A stretch of DNA of 64,000 bases, taken from Paenisporosarcina quisquiliarum. GTDB taxonomy: Bacteria > Bacillota > Bacilli > Bacillales_A > Planococcaceae. This document shows positions 20,950 through 31,479 of this stretch, in pieces. Location of the stretch: assembly GCF_027563315.1 (NCBI RefSeq), contig NZ_JAMKBJ010000007.1, positions 88,537-152,536 of the forward strand. Direction: 5' to 3'. The translations under genes and the position numbers were made by a program. Under the pieces are notes generated by a model. It made no database searches, was not told the origin of the DNA, and saw nothing but the letters and a program-made list of their open reading frames with translations. Every line of letters begins with the position of its first letter. The first letter of the stretch is position 1.

Positions 20950-21546
20950 TTACGCTTTTTTCAAGTCGCTGCGGGAAATAATATGATCTACTAAACCATA
21001 ATCTTTCGCACGTTCAGCTGTCATGAAGTTATCGCGATCCGTATCTTTTGCAATGACATCAATCGGTTGACCTGTACGTTCAGCCAAGATACCGTTTAAT
21101 TTTTCACGCAAGAACAGAATACGTTTTGCTGCGATTTCAATTTCAGTCGCTTGACCTTGTGCTCCACCAAGTGGTTGGTGAATCATAACTTCTGCATTTG
21201 GTAATGCATATCGCTTACCTTTTGTTCCTGCCGCCAGTAAGAATGCGCCCATTGAAGCTGCCATCCCGATACAAATAGTTTGTACGTCAGGTTTGATGAA
21301 TTGCATTGTGTCAAAAATCGCCATACCCGCAGTAATACTTCCGCCTGGGCTGTTGATATAAATTGAAATATCTTTTTCTGGATCTTCAGCTTCTAGGAAA
21401 AGTAATTGTGCAACGATGGAGTTTGCAACATTATCATCAATGCCGCTTCCAAGCATAATCACGCGGTCTTTTAATAAACGTGAGTAAATGTCATAAGCGC
21501 GCTCTCCGCGGCTTGTTTGTTCAATAACTGTAGGAATTAAATTCAT
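20950..21546 (-). CDS. clpP: ATP-dependent Clp protease proteolytic subunit
   Basis: The 198-residue serine protease has catalytic Ser98 in [11 protein letters not shown], His123 in MIHQPLGG and Asp172 in DTDRDNF. It forms the tetradecameric chamber used by ClpX/ClpC, including for degradation of tmRNA-tagged proteins. A longer frame opens at 21564, but AAGGGGG lies inside it and ATG 21546 gives the canonical [10 protein letters not shown] start. A CtsR-type operator overlaps the promoter upstream. Confidence 0.97.
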   Translation of the reverse strand: MNLIPTVIEQTSRGERAYDIYSRLLKDRVIMLGSGIDDNVANSIVAQLLFLEAEDPEKDISIYINSPGGSITAGMAIFDTMQFIKPDVQTICIGMAASMGAFLLAAGTKGKRYALPNAEVMIHQPLGGAQGQATEIEIAAKRILFLREKLNGILAERTGQPIDVIAKDTDRDNFMTAERAKDYGLVDHIISRSDLKKA

Positions 21547-21621
21547 TGAAATTGCCCCCTTCAAGCTTTTAATAATTTTCGTACATCCCGAGTATTATCT
21601 ATTGTACTCGGTTGTTCCTTT

Positions 21622-21652
21622 ATCATATACAAGTTGGTCAAGGAAGGTCAAA
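21622..21652 (-). promoter_or_regulatory. clpP promoter with CtsR operator
   Basis: The plus-strand heptad repeat GGTCAAGGAAGGTCAAA (21636-21652) matches the CtsR consensus RGTCAAANANRGTCAAA with one mismatch. On the minus strand the first TTGACC of this box serves as -35, followed after 18 bp by TATGAT (21627-21622). The overlap of box and promoter fits repression of clpP by CtsR under non-stress conditions. The ctsR gene itself is not in the window. Confidence 0.85.
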
Positions 21653-21674
21653 TATTATGCATAAAAAAGTACAG

Positions 21675-21703
21675 TTGAATTGTTTACTATCTCTTTGTAT
21701 AAT
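21675..21703 (+). promoter_or_regulatory. Promoter of tRNA-Arg
   Basis: TTGAAT (21675-21680) and a perfect TATAAT (21698-21703) are separated by 17 bp, ending 13 bp before the tRNA 5' end. It is divergent to the clpP promoter. Confidence 0.8.
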
Positions 21704-21716
21704 AGGTAAGTCGCTT

Positions 21717-21788
21717 GCCCTCGTGGTGCAATGGATAACACGTAAGATTCCGGTTCTTGAGATGGGGGTTCGATTCCCTCCGAGGGCG
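21717..21788 (+). tRNA. tRNA-Arg (anticodon CCG)
   Basis: The 72-nt sequence folds as a tRNA: acceptor GCCCTCG/CGAGGGC, a short D-arm, anticodon stem TAAGA/TCTTG enclosing TTCCGGT (anticodon CCG), and T-arm GGGGG-TTCGATT-CCCTC. The discriminator base is G and CCA is not encoded. CCG decodes the rare CGG codon. Confidence 0.95.
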
Positions 21789-21796
21789 TCAAAATG

Positions 21797-21837
21797 CCGT
21801 CACCAAACGTTTTTAAGACGTGTGGTGGCGGTTTTTC
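21797..21837 (+). terminator. Intrinsic terminator of tRNA-Arg
   Basis: CCGTCACCA pairs with TGGTGGCGG (one G-T pair) and is followed by TTTTTC, 8 bp after the tRNA. Confidence 0.88.
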
Positions 21838-21846
21838 TTTATTAGG

Positions 21847-21951
21847 TTACTCCTTCAATATTTCTTCTAATTGACTCATCGTATCTTCCTTTTCTAAAGA
21901 ATCCCTTGAATTACTTCTTGCCTTCTCACTCCAAATAATAAATCTTCGCAT
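21847..21951 (-). CDS. Possible 34-residue ORF beyond the crh terminator
   Basis: An ATG directly after the poly-T of the crh terminator opens a 34-codon frame, MRRFIIWSEKARSNSRDSLE and on to a stop at 21847. The charged, helix-like composition is protein-like. GAAGG in the terminator stem sits 8 nt before the ATG and could act as a ribosome site, but this may be chance. It could also be the remnant of a decayed gene. I do not recognise it, and confidence that it is expressed is low. Confidence 0.25.
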   Translation of the reverse strand: MRRFIIWSEKARSNSRDSLEKEDTMSQLEEILKE

Positions 21952-21979
21952 AAAAAAAACCTTCGACCGACGTCGGAGG
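21952..21979 (-). terminator. Intrinsic terminator of the crh operon
   Basis: On the minus strand an 8-bp stem (plus-strand arms CCTTCGAC and GTCGGAGG, one wobble pair, loop of four) is followed by a run of eight T. It ends the yvcI-rapZ-yvcK-whiA-crh transcript. Confidence 0.88.
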
Positions 21980-21988
21980 CTTTGTAAA

Positions 21989-22246
21989 TTATTCTTCTTT
22001 TTGAATCATAGCGATTAGTCCTTCAACCGCTTTTTCTTCATCTGATCCTTCAGCACTGATTGTTACTGATGATCCTTTGCTGATCGCCAGGCTCATAATG
22101 CCCATGATACTTTTTGCATTTACTTTTTTATCGTCTTTTTGCAAATATACATCTGCTTGGTAACGATTTGCTTCTTGCACAAAAAGAGCAGCTTGTCTTG
22201 CCTGCAATCCAGATTTTAATTCCACTTGTACTTGATTTTCCGTCAT
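21989..22246 (-). CDS. crh: Catabolite repression HPr-like protein Crh
   Basis: The 85-residue protein has the HPr fold, but position 15, the phosphorylatable histidine of HPr, is glutamine (KSGLQARQAALFV). The regulatory Ser46 is kept in KVNAKSIMGIMSLAI. This pattern identifies Crh, which cannot take part in PTS phosphotransfer but is phosphorylated on Ser46 by HPr kinase (hprK at 38.3-39.2 kb) and acts as a CcpA corepressor. The usual proline after AR is Q here. It is the last gene of the whiA operon, as in B. subtilis. Confidence 0.95.
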   Translation of the reverse strand: MTENQVQVELKSGLQARQAALFVQEANRYQADVYLQKDDKKVNAKSIMGIMSLAISKGSSVTISAEGSDEEKAVEGLIAMIQKEE

Positions 22247-22319
22247 TCGTTCTTGCCCCCTAAACTTTGTGCGTTCATGTATTGTTTTTTATGTTAGCTG
22301 AAATGAGCCATTCTCACAA

Positions 22320-23276
22320 CTATCTTTTCACTTTATCGAACGCCACTCCACCGCGAAGTCCATCAGCAATTTCATCAAGCTTACGCAATCTGTGATTTAT
22401 GCCTGATTTACTGATTGTCCCTGTAGAGACCATTTCGCCTAGCTCTTTTAAAGTCACATCTGTATACTCCACGCGTAACCTGGCTACTTCCCGCAACTTT
22501 TCAGGCAATTGGTCAATTCCGATAACGTTATCTATATAACGAATATTTTCCACTTGTCTTATGGATGCACCAATCGTTTTGTTAAGATTGGCTGTTTCAC
22601 AATTAACGAGGCGATTTACGCTATTTCTCATATCACGAACGATACGAACATCTTCAAATTTCAACAATGCATGGTGGGCACCTGTAATACTTAAGAAATC
22701 CGAGATTTTTTCAGCTTCCTTCAAATAGGTTACAAAGCCCTTTTTACGTTCGATTGTTTTGGCATTTAATCCAAAACCATTCATTAAATCGACAAGTGCA
22801 TCACTATGGTCTTTATATAGAGAATACACTTCCAAGTGATAAGCAGAGGTTTCAGGATTGTTAACAGATCCACCTGCTAAGAATGCTCCACGCAAATACG
22901 CACGCTTACAACAATTTTTTTTGACAAGGTCAGCTGAAATCGTATGATTGAACTGAAAATCTTCTGTAATGATTTTCAAATCTTCCAGCAAAGCTTTTGC
23001 CCCATCACGTACGCGACAAATATATACATTGTTCTTTTTCAATCGCATTTTCTTTCGTACCAAAAGTTCTACTTGGTACGGGTATAATTCTTTCATTAAA
23101 GTATACAGACGTCTGGCAATTGCTGCGTTTTCTGTCTGTACATCCAAACTCAAACTTCGGTTAGCAAATGAAAGTGCACCATTCATGCGGATTAGTGCAG
23201 AAAGTTCTGCTTTCGCGCAACAAGGCGTTATGTCAGCTTGCGTCATTTCTTTTTTCGTTTCAGATGCAAATGACAT
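22320..23276 (-). CDS. whiA: DNA-binding protein WhiA
   Basis: The 318-residue protein has the N-terminal LAGLIDADG-homing-endonuclease-like domain ([23 protein letters not shown] in parts) without nuclease activity and a C-terminal helix-turn-helix ([19 protein letters not shown] then [12 protein letters not shown]). In Firmicutes WhiA influences cell division and chromosome segregation. It lies 26 bp after yvcK and before crh. Confidence 0.96.
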   Translation of the reverse strand: MSFASETKKEMTQADITPCCAKAELSALIRMNGALSFANRSLSLDVQTENAAIARRLYTLMKELYPYQVELLVRKKMRLKKNNVYICRVRDGAKALLEDLKIITEDFQFNHTISADLVKKNCCKRAYLRGAFLAGGSVNNPETSAYHLEVYSLYKDHSDALVDLMNGFGLNAKTIERKKGFVTYLKEAEKISDFLSITGAHHALLKFEDVRIVRDMRNSVNRLVNCETANLNKTIGASIRQVENIRYIDNVIGIDQLPEKLREVARLRVEYTDVTLKELGEMVSTGTISKSGINHRLRKLDEIADGLRGGVAFDKVKR

Positions 23277-23302
23277 AGGTATTTCCCCCTTTCGAGCGAA
23301 AG

Positions 23303-24295
23303 TCAGATAAATGTTTGCTTGATTGCATTTTCCTTATCTTCCGCATAATGGACCAACCATTCGGCAACTTTAGTTGCTTCATGGCGAATGGCACCATCCT
23401 GAATGGTCGCTATATCTTTTTTGACCACTGTTATTCCTAATTGATTTAATCGTGATTCATCATAACTCACCGGCATGGACTGTTCTTGTTCATAAATTTT
23501 TTGAACGGATAAAGGAACTTCATCCGTATTCAATAAAATTGTTTGAATAAAAGGAGCACCCATATGCAACATCAACGCACGGACATGATCAGCCGCTGAA
23601 TAATCCATCGTCTCTCCAGCCTGTGTCATTAAGTTGCAAATGTATACGTTTGGCGCCTTTGATTGAAGTATTGCTTTTTGAATTCCTTGAACCAATAAAT
23701 TGGGCAAAATACTAGTATATAAACTTCCCGGTCCAAATACGAGTAAATCAGCTTTTCTGATAGCTTTTATCGTATCAGGAAGAGGTTCCACATCGTTAGG
23801 TGTCAAAAAGACACGATGGATTCGCTGATTATATGTAGGTATTTTAGATTCTCCTGTAACGATGGTACCATCGTCCAGTTCTGCATGAAGTGTGATCGTC
23901 TGATTCGCGGCTGGCAACACGGTGCCATGAACATTCAGTACGCGACTCATTTCCCGAATCGCATGTGAAAAGTCTCCAGTTATATCTGTCAACGCCGTTA
24001 ACATTAAATTCCCAAGGGAATGTCCACCAAGATCATCAGATTGACTGAATCGATATTGGAACATTTCTTCAACTAAAGGCTCTACATCTGATAATGCAGC
24101 CATTACTTTACGAATATCTCCTGGAGGAGGAATATCATAATCGTCTCGGAGACGGCCTGAGCTCCCTCCATCATCCGCAACCGTAACAATTGCAGTGATA
24201 TCGACCGGGAATTTCTTTAATCCCCGCAGTAACGTGGACAGACCCGTTCCCCCGCCGATTATGACGATTCGTTTTCGACGTTTGGAACGTGCCAT
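23303..24295 (-). CDS. yvcK: Gluconeogenesis factor YvcK/GlmR
   Basis: The 330-residue CofD-like protein has the nucleotide-sugar-binding N-terminus [17 protein letters not shown], then [13 protein letters not shown] and [10 protein letters not shown]. In B. subtilis it binds UDP-GlcNAc, stimulates GlmS and is needed for growth on gluconeogenic carbon sources and for correct cell shape. It is separated by 4 bp from rapZ, within one operon. Confidence 0.95.
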   Translation of the reverse strand: MARSKRRKRIVIIGGGTGLSTLLRGLKKFPVDITAIVTVADDGGSSGRLRDDYDIPPPGDIRKVMAALSDVEPLVEEMFQYRFSQSDDLGGHSLGNLMLTALTDITGDFSHAIREMSRVLNVHGTVLPAANQTITLHAELDDGTIVTGESKIPTYNQRIHRVFLTPNDVEPLPDTIKAIRKADLLVFGPGSLYTSILPNLLVQGIQKAILQSKAPNVYICNLMTQAGETMDYSAADHVRALMLHMGAPFIQTILLNTDEVPLSVQKIYEQEQSMPVSYDESRLNQLGITVVKKDIATIQDGAIRHEATKVAEWLVHYAEDKENAIKQTFI

Positions 24296-24299
24296 TCCA

Positions 24300-25187
24300 T
24301 CAGCCCTTTCTATGTTTAATATCTCGATGAGTTATTACAGTTTGATAGTCTTGTTGAAACAAGTTTGCATAGTATTCCGTAAGAGTTACGGAACGGTGTT
24401 GCCCGCCTGTACAACCAAATGCGATGACAAGCTGGCGTTTTCCTTCTCGTTTATATTGAGGAATCATATAAGTCAGTAAATCAGTCAGTTTTTCTATTAA
24501 CATTTGGGTTTCCGGCCATTTCAACACATAACCGGATACATCAGAATCCAAGCCCGTTTTTGGACGTAACTCTTCTATATAATAAGGGTTCGGGAGGAAT
24601 CGTACATCAAATACCAAATCCGCATCAATCGGCAAACCATGTTTGAAACCGAAAGACATGACGTTTACGGTAAATGTAGAACTTCCTTTTGATGAAAACT
24701 CTTCTTGTATTTTTTCACGAAGATCTTTCGGTTTCAGGGTTGAGGTGTTGTAAATGAATTGTGCACGGCCTTTCAGCTCTGACAATAACAAACGTTCTTT
24801 TGCGATTCCTTCCAAAGGCAATCCTTCAGGCGCAAGAGGATGTGAACGGCGTGTTTCCTTATAGCGTCTGACCAATGTCTCATCGTCGGCTTCCAAGAAA
24901 AGAATTTTCGGTGTACTCAAATTCCCTTTCGCCATTTCATCTAGTGCACCAATCAATGAATCGAATAAATCTCCGCCACGCATATCCATGACCGCAGCAA
25001 TACGATTCATGTCTTTTCCGGATTCCTTCATTAATTTTAAAAACGTCATTAATAGAGCTGGTGGCAAGTTATCAATACAGAAAAACCCTAGATCCTCGAA
25101 ACTTTGTATGGCTACTGTTTTACCTGCGCCAGACATACCGGTAATGATGACAAATTCCGAATCTTGAGTTTGTTGTGATTCCATCAT
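24300..25187 (-). CDS. rapZ: RNase adapter RapZ-like nucleotide-binding protein
   Basis: The 295-residue P-loop protein has Walker [33 protein letters not shown] and the C-terminal [12 protein letters not shown]. The family (YvcJ in B. subtilis) hydrolyses GTP/ATP; in enterobacteria RapZ delivers a small RNA to RNase E, but that role is not established in Firmicutes. Its ATG overlaps the Nudix gene stop (ATGA). Confidence 0.94.
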   Translation of the reverse strand: MMESQQTQDSEFVIITGMSGAGKTVAIQSFEDLGFFCIDNLPPALLMTFLKLMKESGKDMNRIAAVMDMRGGDLFDSLIGALDEMAKGNLSTPKILFLEADDETLVRRYKETRRSHPLAPEGLPLEGIAKERLLLSELKGRAQFIYNTSTLKPKDLREKIQEEFSSKGSSTFTVNVMSFGFKHGLPIDADLVFDVRFLPNPYYIEELRPKTGLDSDVSGYVLKWPETQMLIEKLTDLLTYMIPQYKREGKRQLVIAFGCTGGQHRSVTLTEYYANLFQQDYQTVITHRDIKHRKG

Positions 25188-25663
25188 TGCTTCTCTCCCT
25201 CATATGACGCTTGTATATCTTCTTTGATTAAATCAAAATCATGTGTGTAGACAAAGGTACCGTATTGAACCCCTTGACCTGATACAGCAAATTGGAGATT
25301 TGTCCGATCTCCTTCCGCCATCGGCAAATGTGCCAAGGCTTCCACTGGATGCCACTCCAAAATTCCTTCTTTTGTTACTTCAAACGGAATTCCTTCTAAA
25401 TCATGCGAGACAAATGTAAAGAGCATCCATTCATTTTCCATATCCGTATGTTCGTCTTGAACAACCATCGTATAGACGCCTTTTAGATGAGGTTCGATCG
25501 GAATGGTATTGGTTTCTTCTTTAAATTCACGGATAGCCGCATTATAAATAGACTCTCCTGATTCCATTTTCCCGCCAGGTGCGACGTACCAATTTCTACG
25601 TGGTTTTTTTAATAAAAGTACTTGGTGATCTTTCAAAACAATTAAATTTGCTATACGTTGCAC
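25184..25663 (-). CDS. yvcI: Nudix hydrolase (YvcI family)
   Basis: The Nudix box reads [21 protein letters not shown]. The family hydrolyses nucleoside diphosphates linked to another moiety; YvcI-type proteins are 8-oxo-dGTP-diphosphatase-like with unproven substrates. The frame opens at a GTG at 25693, but the ribosome site TGGAG precedes a GTG at 25663 by 8 nt, which gives the family-typical start [12 protein letters not shown] (159 residues). It is the first gene of the rapZ-yvcK-whiA-crh operon. Confidence 0.9.
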   Translation of the reverse strand: MQRIANLIVLKDHQVLLLKKPRRNWYVAPGGKMESGESIYNAAIREFKEETNTIPIEPHLKGVYTMVVQDEHTDMENEWMLFTFVSHDLEGIPFEVTKEGILEWHPVEALAHLPMAEGDRTNLQFAVSGQGVQYGTFVYTHDFDLIKEDIQASYEGEKQ

Positions 25664-25700
25664 ATTAGACACTCCACATCCAAATAAACTCACTTATTCT

Positions 25701-25730
25701 ATTATACAACTTTGAACGTGGGCATATCAA
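25701..25730 (-). promoter_or_regulatory. Promoter of the yvcI-rapZ-yvcK-whiA-crh operon
   Basis: On the minus strand TTGATA (25730-25725), an 18-bp spacer and TATAAT (25706-25701) lie 38 bp ahead of the chosen GTG start. Confidence 0.75.
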
Positions 25731-25934
25731 AAAGTATGCAAAAAAAGAAACACTGAAAACCTGCTTCAAGTGATTTGATGACAATGTTTGTTCAAAGTGC
25801 GGTTTATGACGAACCGCGAATGATTTCCATCAGATTAAATTGAGTTTTTATCAAGTATGGATTAATCACCGTCAAGTAATAGCTACTTTCTGTCCCGACG
25901 ACATCCACTTCACTATGCCATTCAATTCCAAACG
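25731..25934. other. Spacer between the Nudix promoter and the trxB terminator
   Basis: No gene is supported here. A minus-strand frame from a TTG at 25983 to a stop at 25804 reads through the trxB terminator and ends NPYLIKTQFNLMEIIRGSS. Its composition is protein-like but there is no ribosome site, so it may be a gene remnant. A plus-strand frame over the same stretch reads across the terminator hairpin and looks spurious. Confidence 0.5.
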
Positions 25935-25978
25935 AAAAAAAAGAGGCTGCTTCTTCGATTTGCACCGAAAAGCAGCCT
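25935..25978 (-). terminator. Intrinsic terminator of trxB
   Basis: On the minus strand GGCTGCTTTTCG pairs with CGAAGAAGCAGCC (one bulge) and is followed by TCTTTTTTTT. It lies about 100 bp after the trxB stop. Confidence 0.85.
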
Positions 25979-26077
25979 TTCAAAGTGTTGCTATAAAAAG
26001 GGGGTCAATTTACTATCTTCACTATACTCCTTTATTGTTGCAAGGGTATTACAAGTGGATTAAAGAATGATTAAAAA

Positions 26078-27028
<951 letters not shown>

Positions 27029-27101
27029 TTAAAAAACCTCCTAAACCCATTGTTCTCTCACAAATCGTATAAGATTCATGCATGTCGTTCAACTTTTTTG
27101 C

Positions 27102-28628
27102 CTAAGCATCAAAAAGTGGTAAAAATTGAATCAGTTCATTTACATATTTCGTTATGGTTGGAGTCGTTATCTCATAGCGTTCCGCGAGTGCTTTCTTGGT
27201 TACGCCTTGTGAACGTGATGATTGGAACATATAATCCGCAGCTGCTGCTAAAGCCTTAGGATTTTTAAAGGCATACCCTTTATCAATCCCCCGCTCAATT
27301 AACACAAACCACATTTGAAAAAGGAATGATCCATCAATTGTTAAAGGATGATTCTTCCGATATAACACTTCTGTTGCTTCGACCGCTCTCAAAAAGGAGC
27401 GTTCAGCCAGTTTGCTTGCTTCAAATTCATGTCCAAGAGCATGGGCCAACAACCATTTTTCCATCGTAGAATACGTTTCTACATTTACCCATTCCGGATG
27501 AGCGATGATTTCTTGTTTATGTGCAGTTTTGCCTAGCAAAAACAAACCAAACATTCGCTCACTGCGATACGCGTTTTCAAGCTTTTCTACAATAAAATCA
27601 CGATTGTGCTCCATGCCATCTAAAGAATCGCCTTCTTTTTGGCCAGCCCAAGGTTCAAGGCCTTCTTTTTCAGGATCGATTTGAATTAGTTGCTTCCAGT
27701 AATTGCGTGCTTCATTTTCATGTCCCGAAAAATAAGCGGAATGTGATAACCAGAAATAAAAGCCTGGGTCGCCTTCATACCCTCGTTTTTGAAGAGAACG
27801 TAACCATTTATATGCCTCTTCATATTTACCAACCAATGCAAAAGTTGCGCCTAGTTTATAGCGATGTTCCAACATATAAGGTTGAATTTTGACAAGTAAA
27901 TTTAATAAATATGAGAGTTCCTGCTCATTTTTTTCGTAATAATGCACGACTGCCAAATTACACAATGCATGAAGATTACCAGTGTTTTCTTCAAGTACTT
28001 TGTGCAGTAAAGCTTTTGCCTGATCGACTTCACCGATATAGAAATAAGCAAGGGCTAAGTTATTATAAGCTGCCCAGAAATCCGGATTTTCTTCAATCAG
28101 ATTCTCCAAAACTTCGATTGCCTGTTCAAAGTTTCCTTGTTCCATCATTCTTCTGGCTTTTTCTTGTATGATTAAGATTTCACTTCCGAAATTATCATCT
28201 TCAAATAAAGGCCAATCTTCTTGTTCAGAGAAATCAATGATTTCCATCGCTTCCTCCACGTATGCTCCTGTCATGTCCAATTCGATATACTTTTTGGCGA
28301 ATTTACGGGCATCAGAAAGAAAACCGAGATGAGCGTTCACTTCTGCTAGGAAGAAAACAACTTCAGTTTCATTTGGGTCAAGACTGTGGGCACTTTGCAA
28401 TAACTCCAGAGCATGGTCGTATTTTTCTACTTCCATTTCCACAATTGCGTACTGCATTAAAATAAGCGGATCATCTGGACTCAGTTCCGCTGCACGTCTC
28501 AAATATTTATGCGCTTTTTCAAAATGCTCCCGATTTAGAGCTACTAACGCTTTTTGATAATAGTATTCGCCTGTAGGAATGAACGAGACGATGTTTTCAT
28601 TCACGTGTTGTTTGTGTTTTTTCTTCAA
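27102..28628 (-). CDS. yvcD: Tetratricopeptide-repeat protein (YvcD-like)
   Basis: The 508-residue protein has at least seven TPR units from about residue 20 to 320 (for example ALVALNREHFEKAHKYLRRA and AYNNLALAYFYIGEVDQAK). Its C-terminus contains a helix-turn-helix-like segment, VTKKALAERYEITTPTITKY, that may be a cyclin-like or DNA-contacting region. It probably acts as a scaffold; partners are unknown. Translation starts at TTG six bases after GGAGG. It lies between the his operon and trxB, the position of B. subtilis yvcD. Confidence 0.85.
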   Translation of the reverse strand: MKKKHKQHVNENIVSFIPTGEYYYQKALVALNREHFEKAHKYLRRAAELSPDDPLILMQYAIVEMEVEKYDHALELLQSAHSLDPNETEVVFFLAEVNAHLGFLSDARKFAKKYIELDMTGAYVEEAMEIIDFSEQEDWPLFEDDNFGSEILIIQEKARRMMEQGNFEQAIEVLENLIEENPDFWAAYNNLALAYFYIGEVDQAKALLHKVLEENTGNLHALCNLAVVHYYEKNEQELSYLLNLLVKIQPYMLEHRYKLGATFALVGKYEEAYKWLRSLQKRGYEGDPGFYFWLSHSAYFSGHENEARNYWKQLIQIDPEKEGLEPWAGQKEGDSLDGMEHNRDFIVEKLENAYRSERMFGLFLLGKTAHKQEIIAHPEWVNVETYSTMEKWLLAHALGHEFEASKLAERSFLRAVEATEVLYRKNHPLTIDGSFLFQMWFVLIERGIDKGYAFKNPKALAAAADYMFQSSRSQGVTKKALAERYEITTPTITKYVNELIQFLPLFDA

Positions 28629-28640
28629 TTAATGCCTCCG

Positions 28641-28672
28641 AAAAAATAAAAAGGAACACATTAGGTTCCTTT
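28641..28672 (-). terminator. Terminator at the end of the his operon
   Basis: AAGGAAC pairs with GTTCCTT around a 7-nt loop and is followed on the minus strand by TTTTTATTTTTT, 30 bp after the hisI stop. Confidence 0.8.
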
Positions 28673-28701
28673 TCAGTATCTCTCTATTATAGCACACAGG
28701 C

Positions 28702-29337
28702 TTATGATTTACTCTCATGTCGTTTCTGTAAAACTTCCAACACATCATACAAATTTACTTTTTGTTCTTGAAGCAGTACCAACAAGTGATATAGCAAGTC
28801 AGCGGCTTCCCATTGCAACTCTTCAGCGTCACGGTTTTTGGCAGCAATCACCACTTCAGTCGCTTCTTCTCCGATTTTCTTGCCAATCTTGTCTACGCCT
28901 TTTTCAAACAAGTAAGTTGTATATGCACCTTCTGGCATTGATTTTTCACGCTGTTGAATGACTTCAACCAAATCTGAAAGAATCCCGAAACTGCCTACAG
29001 TCTCTGAAGGAGCAACGATGACATTATGAAAACAAGTGTCTTTGCCGGTATGGCATGCTGGACCTTTCGGCAACACTTCCACAACTAATGCATCGGAATC
29101 ACAATCGGTTCGGATTGCCACAACTTGTTGAGTGTTTCCACTTGTTGCGCCTTTATGCCACAGTTCTCGTCGAGAACGGCTATAAAACCACGTTTCTTTT
29201 GTTTCAATGGTTTTCTCCAAAGATTGTCGGTTCATATATGCGACCGTCAGCACTTCTTTTGTTTGTGCATGTTGGACGACAACCGGTATCAGCCCCTGTG
29301 CATCAAATTGAATGGGTTGCATTTCGTTTTTTGTCAT
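28702..29337 (-). CDS. hisI: Bifunctional phosphoribosyl-AMP cyclohydrolase / PR-ATP pyrophosphatase
   Basis: The 211-residue protein fuses HisI ([25 protein letters not shown] in parts, metal site [21 protein letters not shown]) with HisE ([24 protein letters not shown]). It carries out steps two and three of histidine synthesis. It overlaps hisF by 4 bp and ends the operon. Confidence 0.96.
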   Translation of the reverse strand: MTKNEMQPIQFDAQGLIPVVVQHAQTKEVLTVAYMNRQSLEKTIETKETWFYSRSRRELWHKGATSGNTQQVVAIRTDCDSDALVVEVLPKGPACHTGKDTCFHNVIVAPSETVGSFGILSDLVEVIQQREKSMPEGAYTTYLFEKGVDKIGKKIGEEATEVVIAAKNRDAEELQWEAADLLYHLLVLLQEQKVNLYDVLEVLQKRHESKS

Positions 29338-30092
29338 CTGACTGACACTCCTTTCTCTCGCAGAACACTTTTCACTTCTTTGACACTGGTCTCCTTGTAA
29401 TGAAAGATGGAAGCTGCCAGTGCCGCATCTACATCTACTTCATTGAATACGTCATAAAAATGTTGAGCATTTCCTGCCCCACCACTCGCGATAACAGGGA
29501 CATTTACTGCTTCTCGTACCGCTTTCGTTAATTCAAGATCAAAACCGCTTTTTTCTCCATCTTTGTTCATAGAAGTAAGGAGGATTTCTCCTGCCCCCAA
29601 GCGTGTCGCCTCTTGTGCCCATTTTACAGCTGTCCACTTTGTTACACGTCGGCCACCGTGAGTATAGACCATCCACGTTCCATCTTCCTCTGACCATTTC
29701 GCATCAATTGCAACGACAATGCATTGTGAACCAAAATAAGCAGCACCTTCAGCAATCAACTCAGGTCGATCAATAGCGGATGTATTTACCGATACTTTAT
29801 CTGCACCGGCACGTAACATGTTTTTCATATCATCGAGCGTTCGGATACCGCCACCGACCGTAAAGGGAATAGCCAGTTCGACAGCAGTCTGACGCACTAC
29901 ATCAATCATCGTTTCTTTTCCTTCATGGGATGCTGAGATATCTAAAAACACTAATTCGTCTGCTCCTTGCTCATCATAAAACTTAGCAAGTTCCACAGGG
30001 TCCCCTGCATCACGCAGTGACACAAACTGAACCCCTTTGACGACACGTCCTTCTTTGACATCCAAACATGGAATAATTCGTTTTGTTAACAT
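29334..30092 (-). CDS. hisF: Imidazole glycerol phosphate synthase, cyclase subunit
   Basis: The 252-residue TIM barrel has catalytic aspartates in [13 protein letters not shown] and [14 protein letters not shown]. It takes ammonia from HisH to make imidazole glycerol phosphate and AICAR. It overlaps hisA by 7 bp. Confidence 0.97.
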   Translation of the reverse strand: MLTKRIIPCLDVKEGRVVKGVQFVSLRDAGDPVELAKFYDEQGADELVFLDISASHEGKETMIDVVRQTAVELAIPFTVGGGIRTLDDMKNMLRAGADKVSVNTSAIDRPELIAEGAAYFGSQCIVVAIDAKWSEEDGTWMVYTHGGRRVTKWTAVKWAQEATRLGAGEILLTSMNKDGEKSGFDLELTKAVREAVNVPVIASGGAGNAQHFYDVFNEVDVDAALAASIFHYKETSVKEVKSVLREKGVSVR

Positions 30093-30829
30093 GTTGCCAC
30101 CTCACGCAATGCTTCCGGTAAAGTGAACCGATTTTCATACAGCGCTTTGCCGATGATTACACCACCGATTTTAGTCTCAACTGCTGCTTGTGCTACTTGC
30201 TTCACGTCCGATAGTGAACTAATACCACCTGAAACAATCACTTCTGCACCAGTTGCTTCGGCAAGGAGTTCATTCGCTAAAATATTTGGACCATTTAATG
30301 TTCCATCCGTAGCTATATCTGTGAAAATAAAGGTTTTTGCACCATTACTCGCAAAGTATTGCCCTACTTCAATAGCAGATTTTGCTGAGGTTTCCAACCA
30401 TCCGTGTGTAGCCACCATGCCATCTTTTGCATCAAGTCCAATGACAATTTTATCTGCTCCGAATTTCTTAATTAATGAGACCGCCAGCTCTGGTTGCTGA
30501 ATAGCTAAGCTACCGATGATAACGCGTGCCACACCATTGTCCAGATAATACTTCACATCATCTTCCGAGCGGATTCCGCCGCCTATTTGTACTTTCACAC
30601 CAAGCTCTGTTGCAGCACGTATAACATCTTGGTCGTGAATTCGTTTTCCGTCTTTTGCCCCATCCAAGTCGACCATGTGTATCCATTTTGCCCCTTGGCT
30701 TACAAACGTTTTGGCCATTTCAAAAGGAGATTCCCCATAAACTGTCTCTTGATTATAATCACCTTTAAATAGGCGTACACATTTGCCTCCACGCATATCA
30801 ATTGCTGGATATAATTCAATCACTGTCAT
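30086..30829 (-). CDS. hisA: ProFAR isomerase
   Basis: The 247-residue TIM barrel, homologous to HisF, has [13 protein letters not shown] with the catalytic aspartate and [14 protein letters not shown] with the second one. It isomerises ProFAR to PRFAR. It overlaps both neighbours by a few bases. Confidence 0.97.
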   Translation of the reverse strand: MTVIELYPAIDMRGGKCVRLFKGDYNQETVYGESPFEMAKTFVSQGAKWIHMVDLDGAKDGKRIHDQDVIRAATELGVKVQIGGGIRSEDDVKYYLDNGVARVIIGSLAIQQPELAVSLIKKFGADKIVIGLDAKDGMVATHGWLETSAKSAIEVGQYFASNGAKTFIFTDIATDGTLNGPNILANELLAEATGAEVIVSGGISSLSDVKQVAQAAVETKIGGVIIGKALYENRFTLPEALREVATC

Positions 30830-31479
30830 TTTTGGCCACTCCTTTCATTCACTTGCTCGACCCATTTGGCCAACAAGTATTTTCCAAAAGGTCCTGACTT
30901 TTCGGGATGAAATTGCATACCTGTAATGGAGCCCTTCTGAACGAGACCTGGGACAAATTGACCTGCATATGTACTGCTTGCCACCACTTCTTTTTGGAGC
31001 GTTTTTTGTGCCAGGTATGAATGAACAAAGTACACATGTGTTGAATCTTCTTTATCAAGATCCTGCAACCAAGCAGGTTGATGCGTAAAAGACAAGGGAT
31101 TCCAGCCCATATGAGGAATTCGAATCCGGTTTTGTTGTGCATCCTGTTCTTCAAATTTTTGAATATGGCCAGTTAATATGCCTAAACCTTCTGTCCATCC
31201 ATTTTCCATACTGTCTTCATAAAGTAGTTGCATGCCCAGACAAATTCCGAGTAATGGCTTGTTGTTTTTTTCGATTTGTTTTATATATAGATCCATTCCT
31301 GAATCGCGTAGACGATTCATGGCATCTGGAAATGCTCCAACACCAGGCAATACATAGCCATCCATTTGATCCAATACGTTTGGATCTGCGGTTATGGACA
31401 CTTCACACCCCAGTCGAAGCAGTGCTTGTTCAACGCTGTATAAATTGCCCATTCCGTAATCGATTACACCAATTTTCAT
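30826..31479 (-). CDS. hisH: Imidazole glycerol phosphate synthase, glutaminase subunit
   Basis: The 217-residue class I glutamine amidotransferase has the nucleophile in LLGICLGMQLLYE and a C-terminal His/Glu pair in GMQFHPEKSG. It supplies ammonia to HisF. Overlaps of 4 bp on both sides show a tightly coupled operon. Confidence 0.97.
   Translation of the reverse strand: MKIGVIDYGMGNLYSVEQALLRLGCEVSITADPNVLDQMDGYVLPGVGAFPDAMNRLRDSGMDLYIKQIEKNNKPLLGICLGMQLLYEDSMENGWTEGLGILTGHIQKFEEQDAQQNRIRIPHMGWNPLSFTHQPAWLQDLDKEDSTHVYFVHSYLAQKTLQKEVVASSTYAGQFVPGLVQKGSITGMQFHPEKSGPFGKYLLAKWVEQVNERSGQK

Noticed and set aside
21989..22246. Ordinary HPr (ptsH)
   Set aside because: Residue 15 is Gln, not the phosphorylatable His, and the gene lies at the whiA/yvcK locus typical of crh.
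25840..26070. 76-codon plus-strand frame
   Set aside because: It reads across the trxB terminator hairpin, has no ribosome site and lies in unlikely composition.
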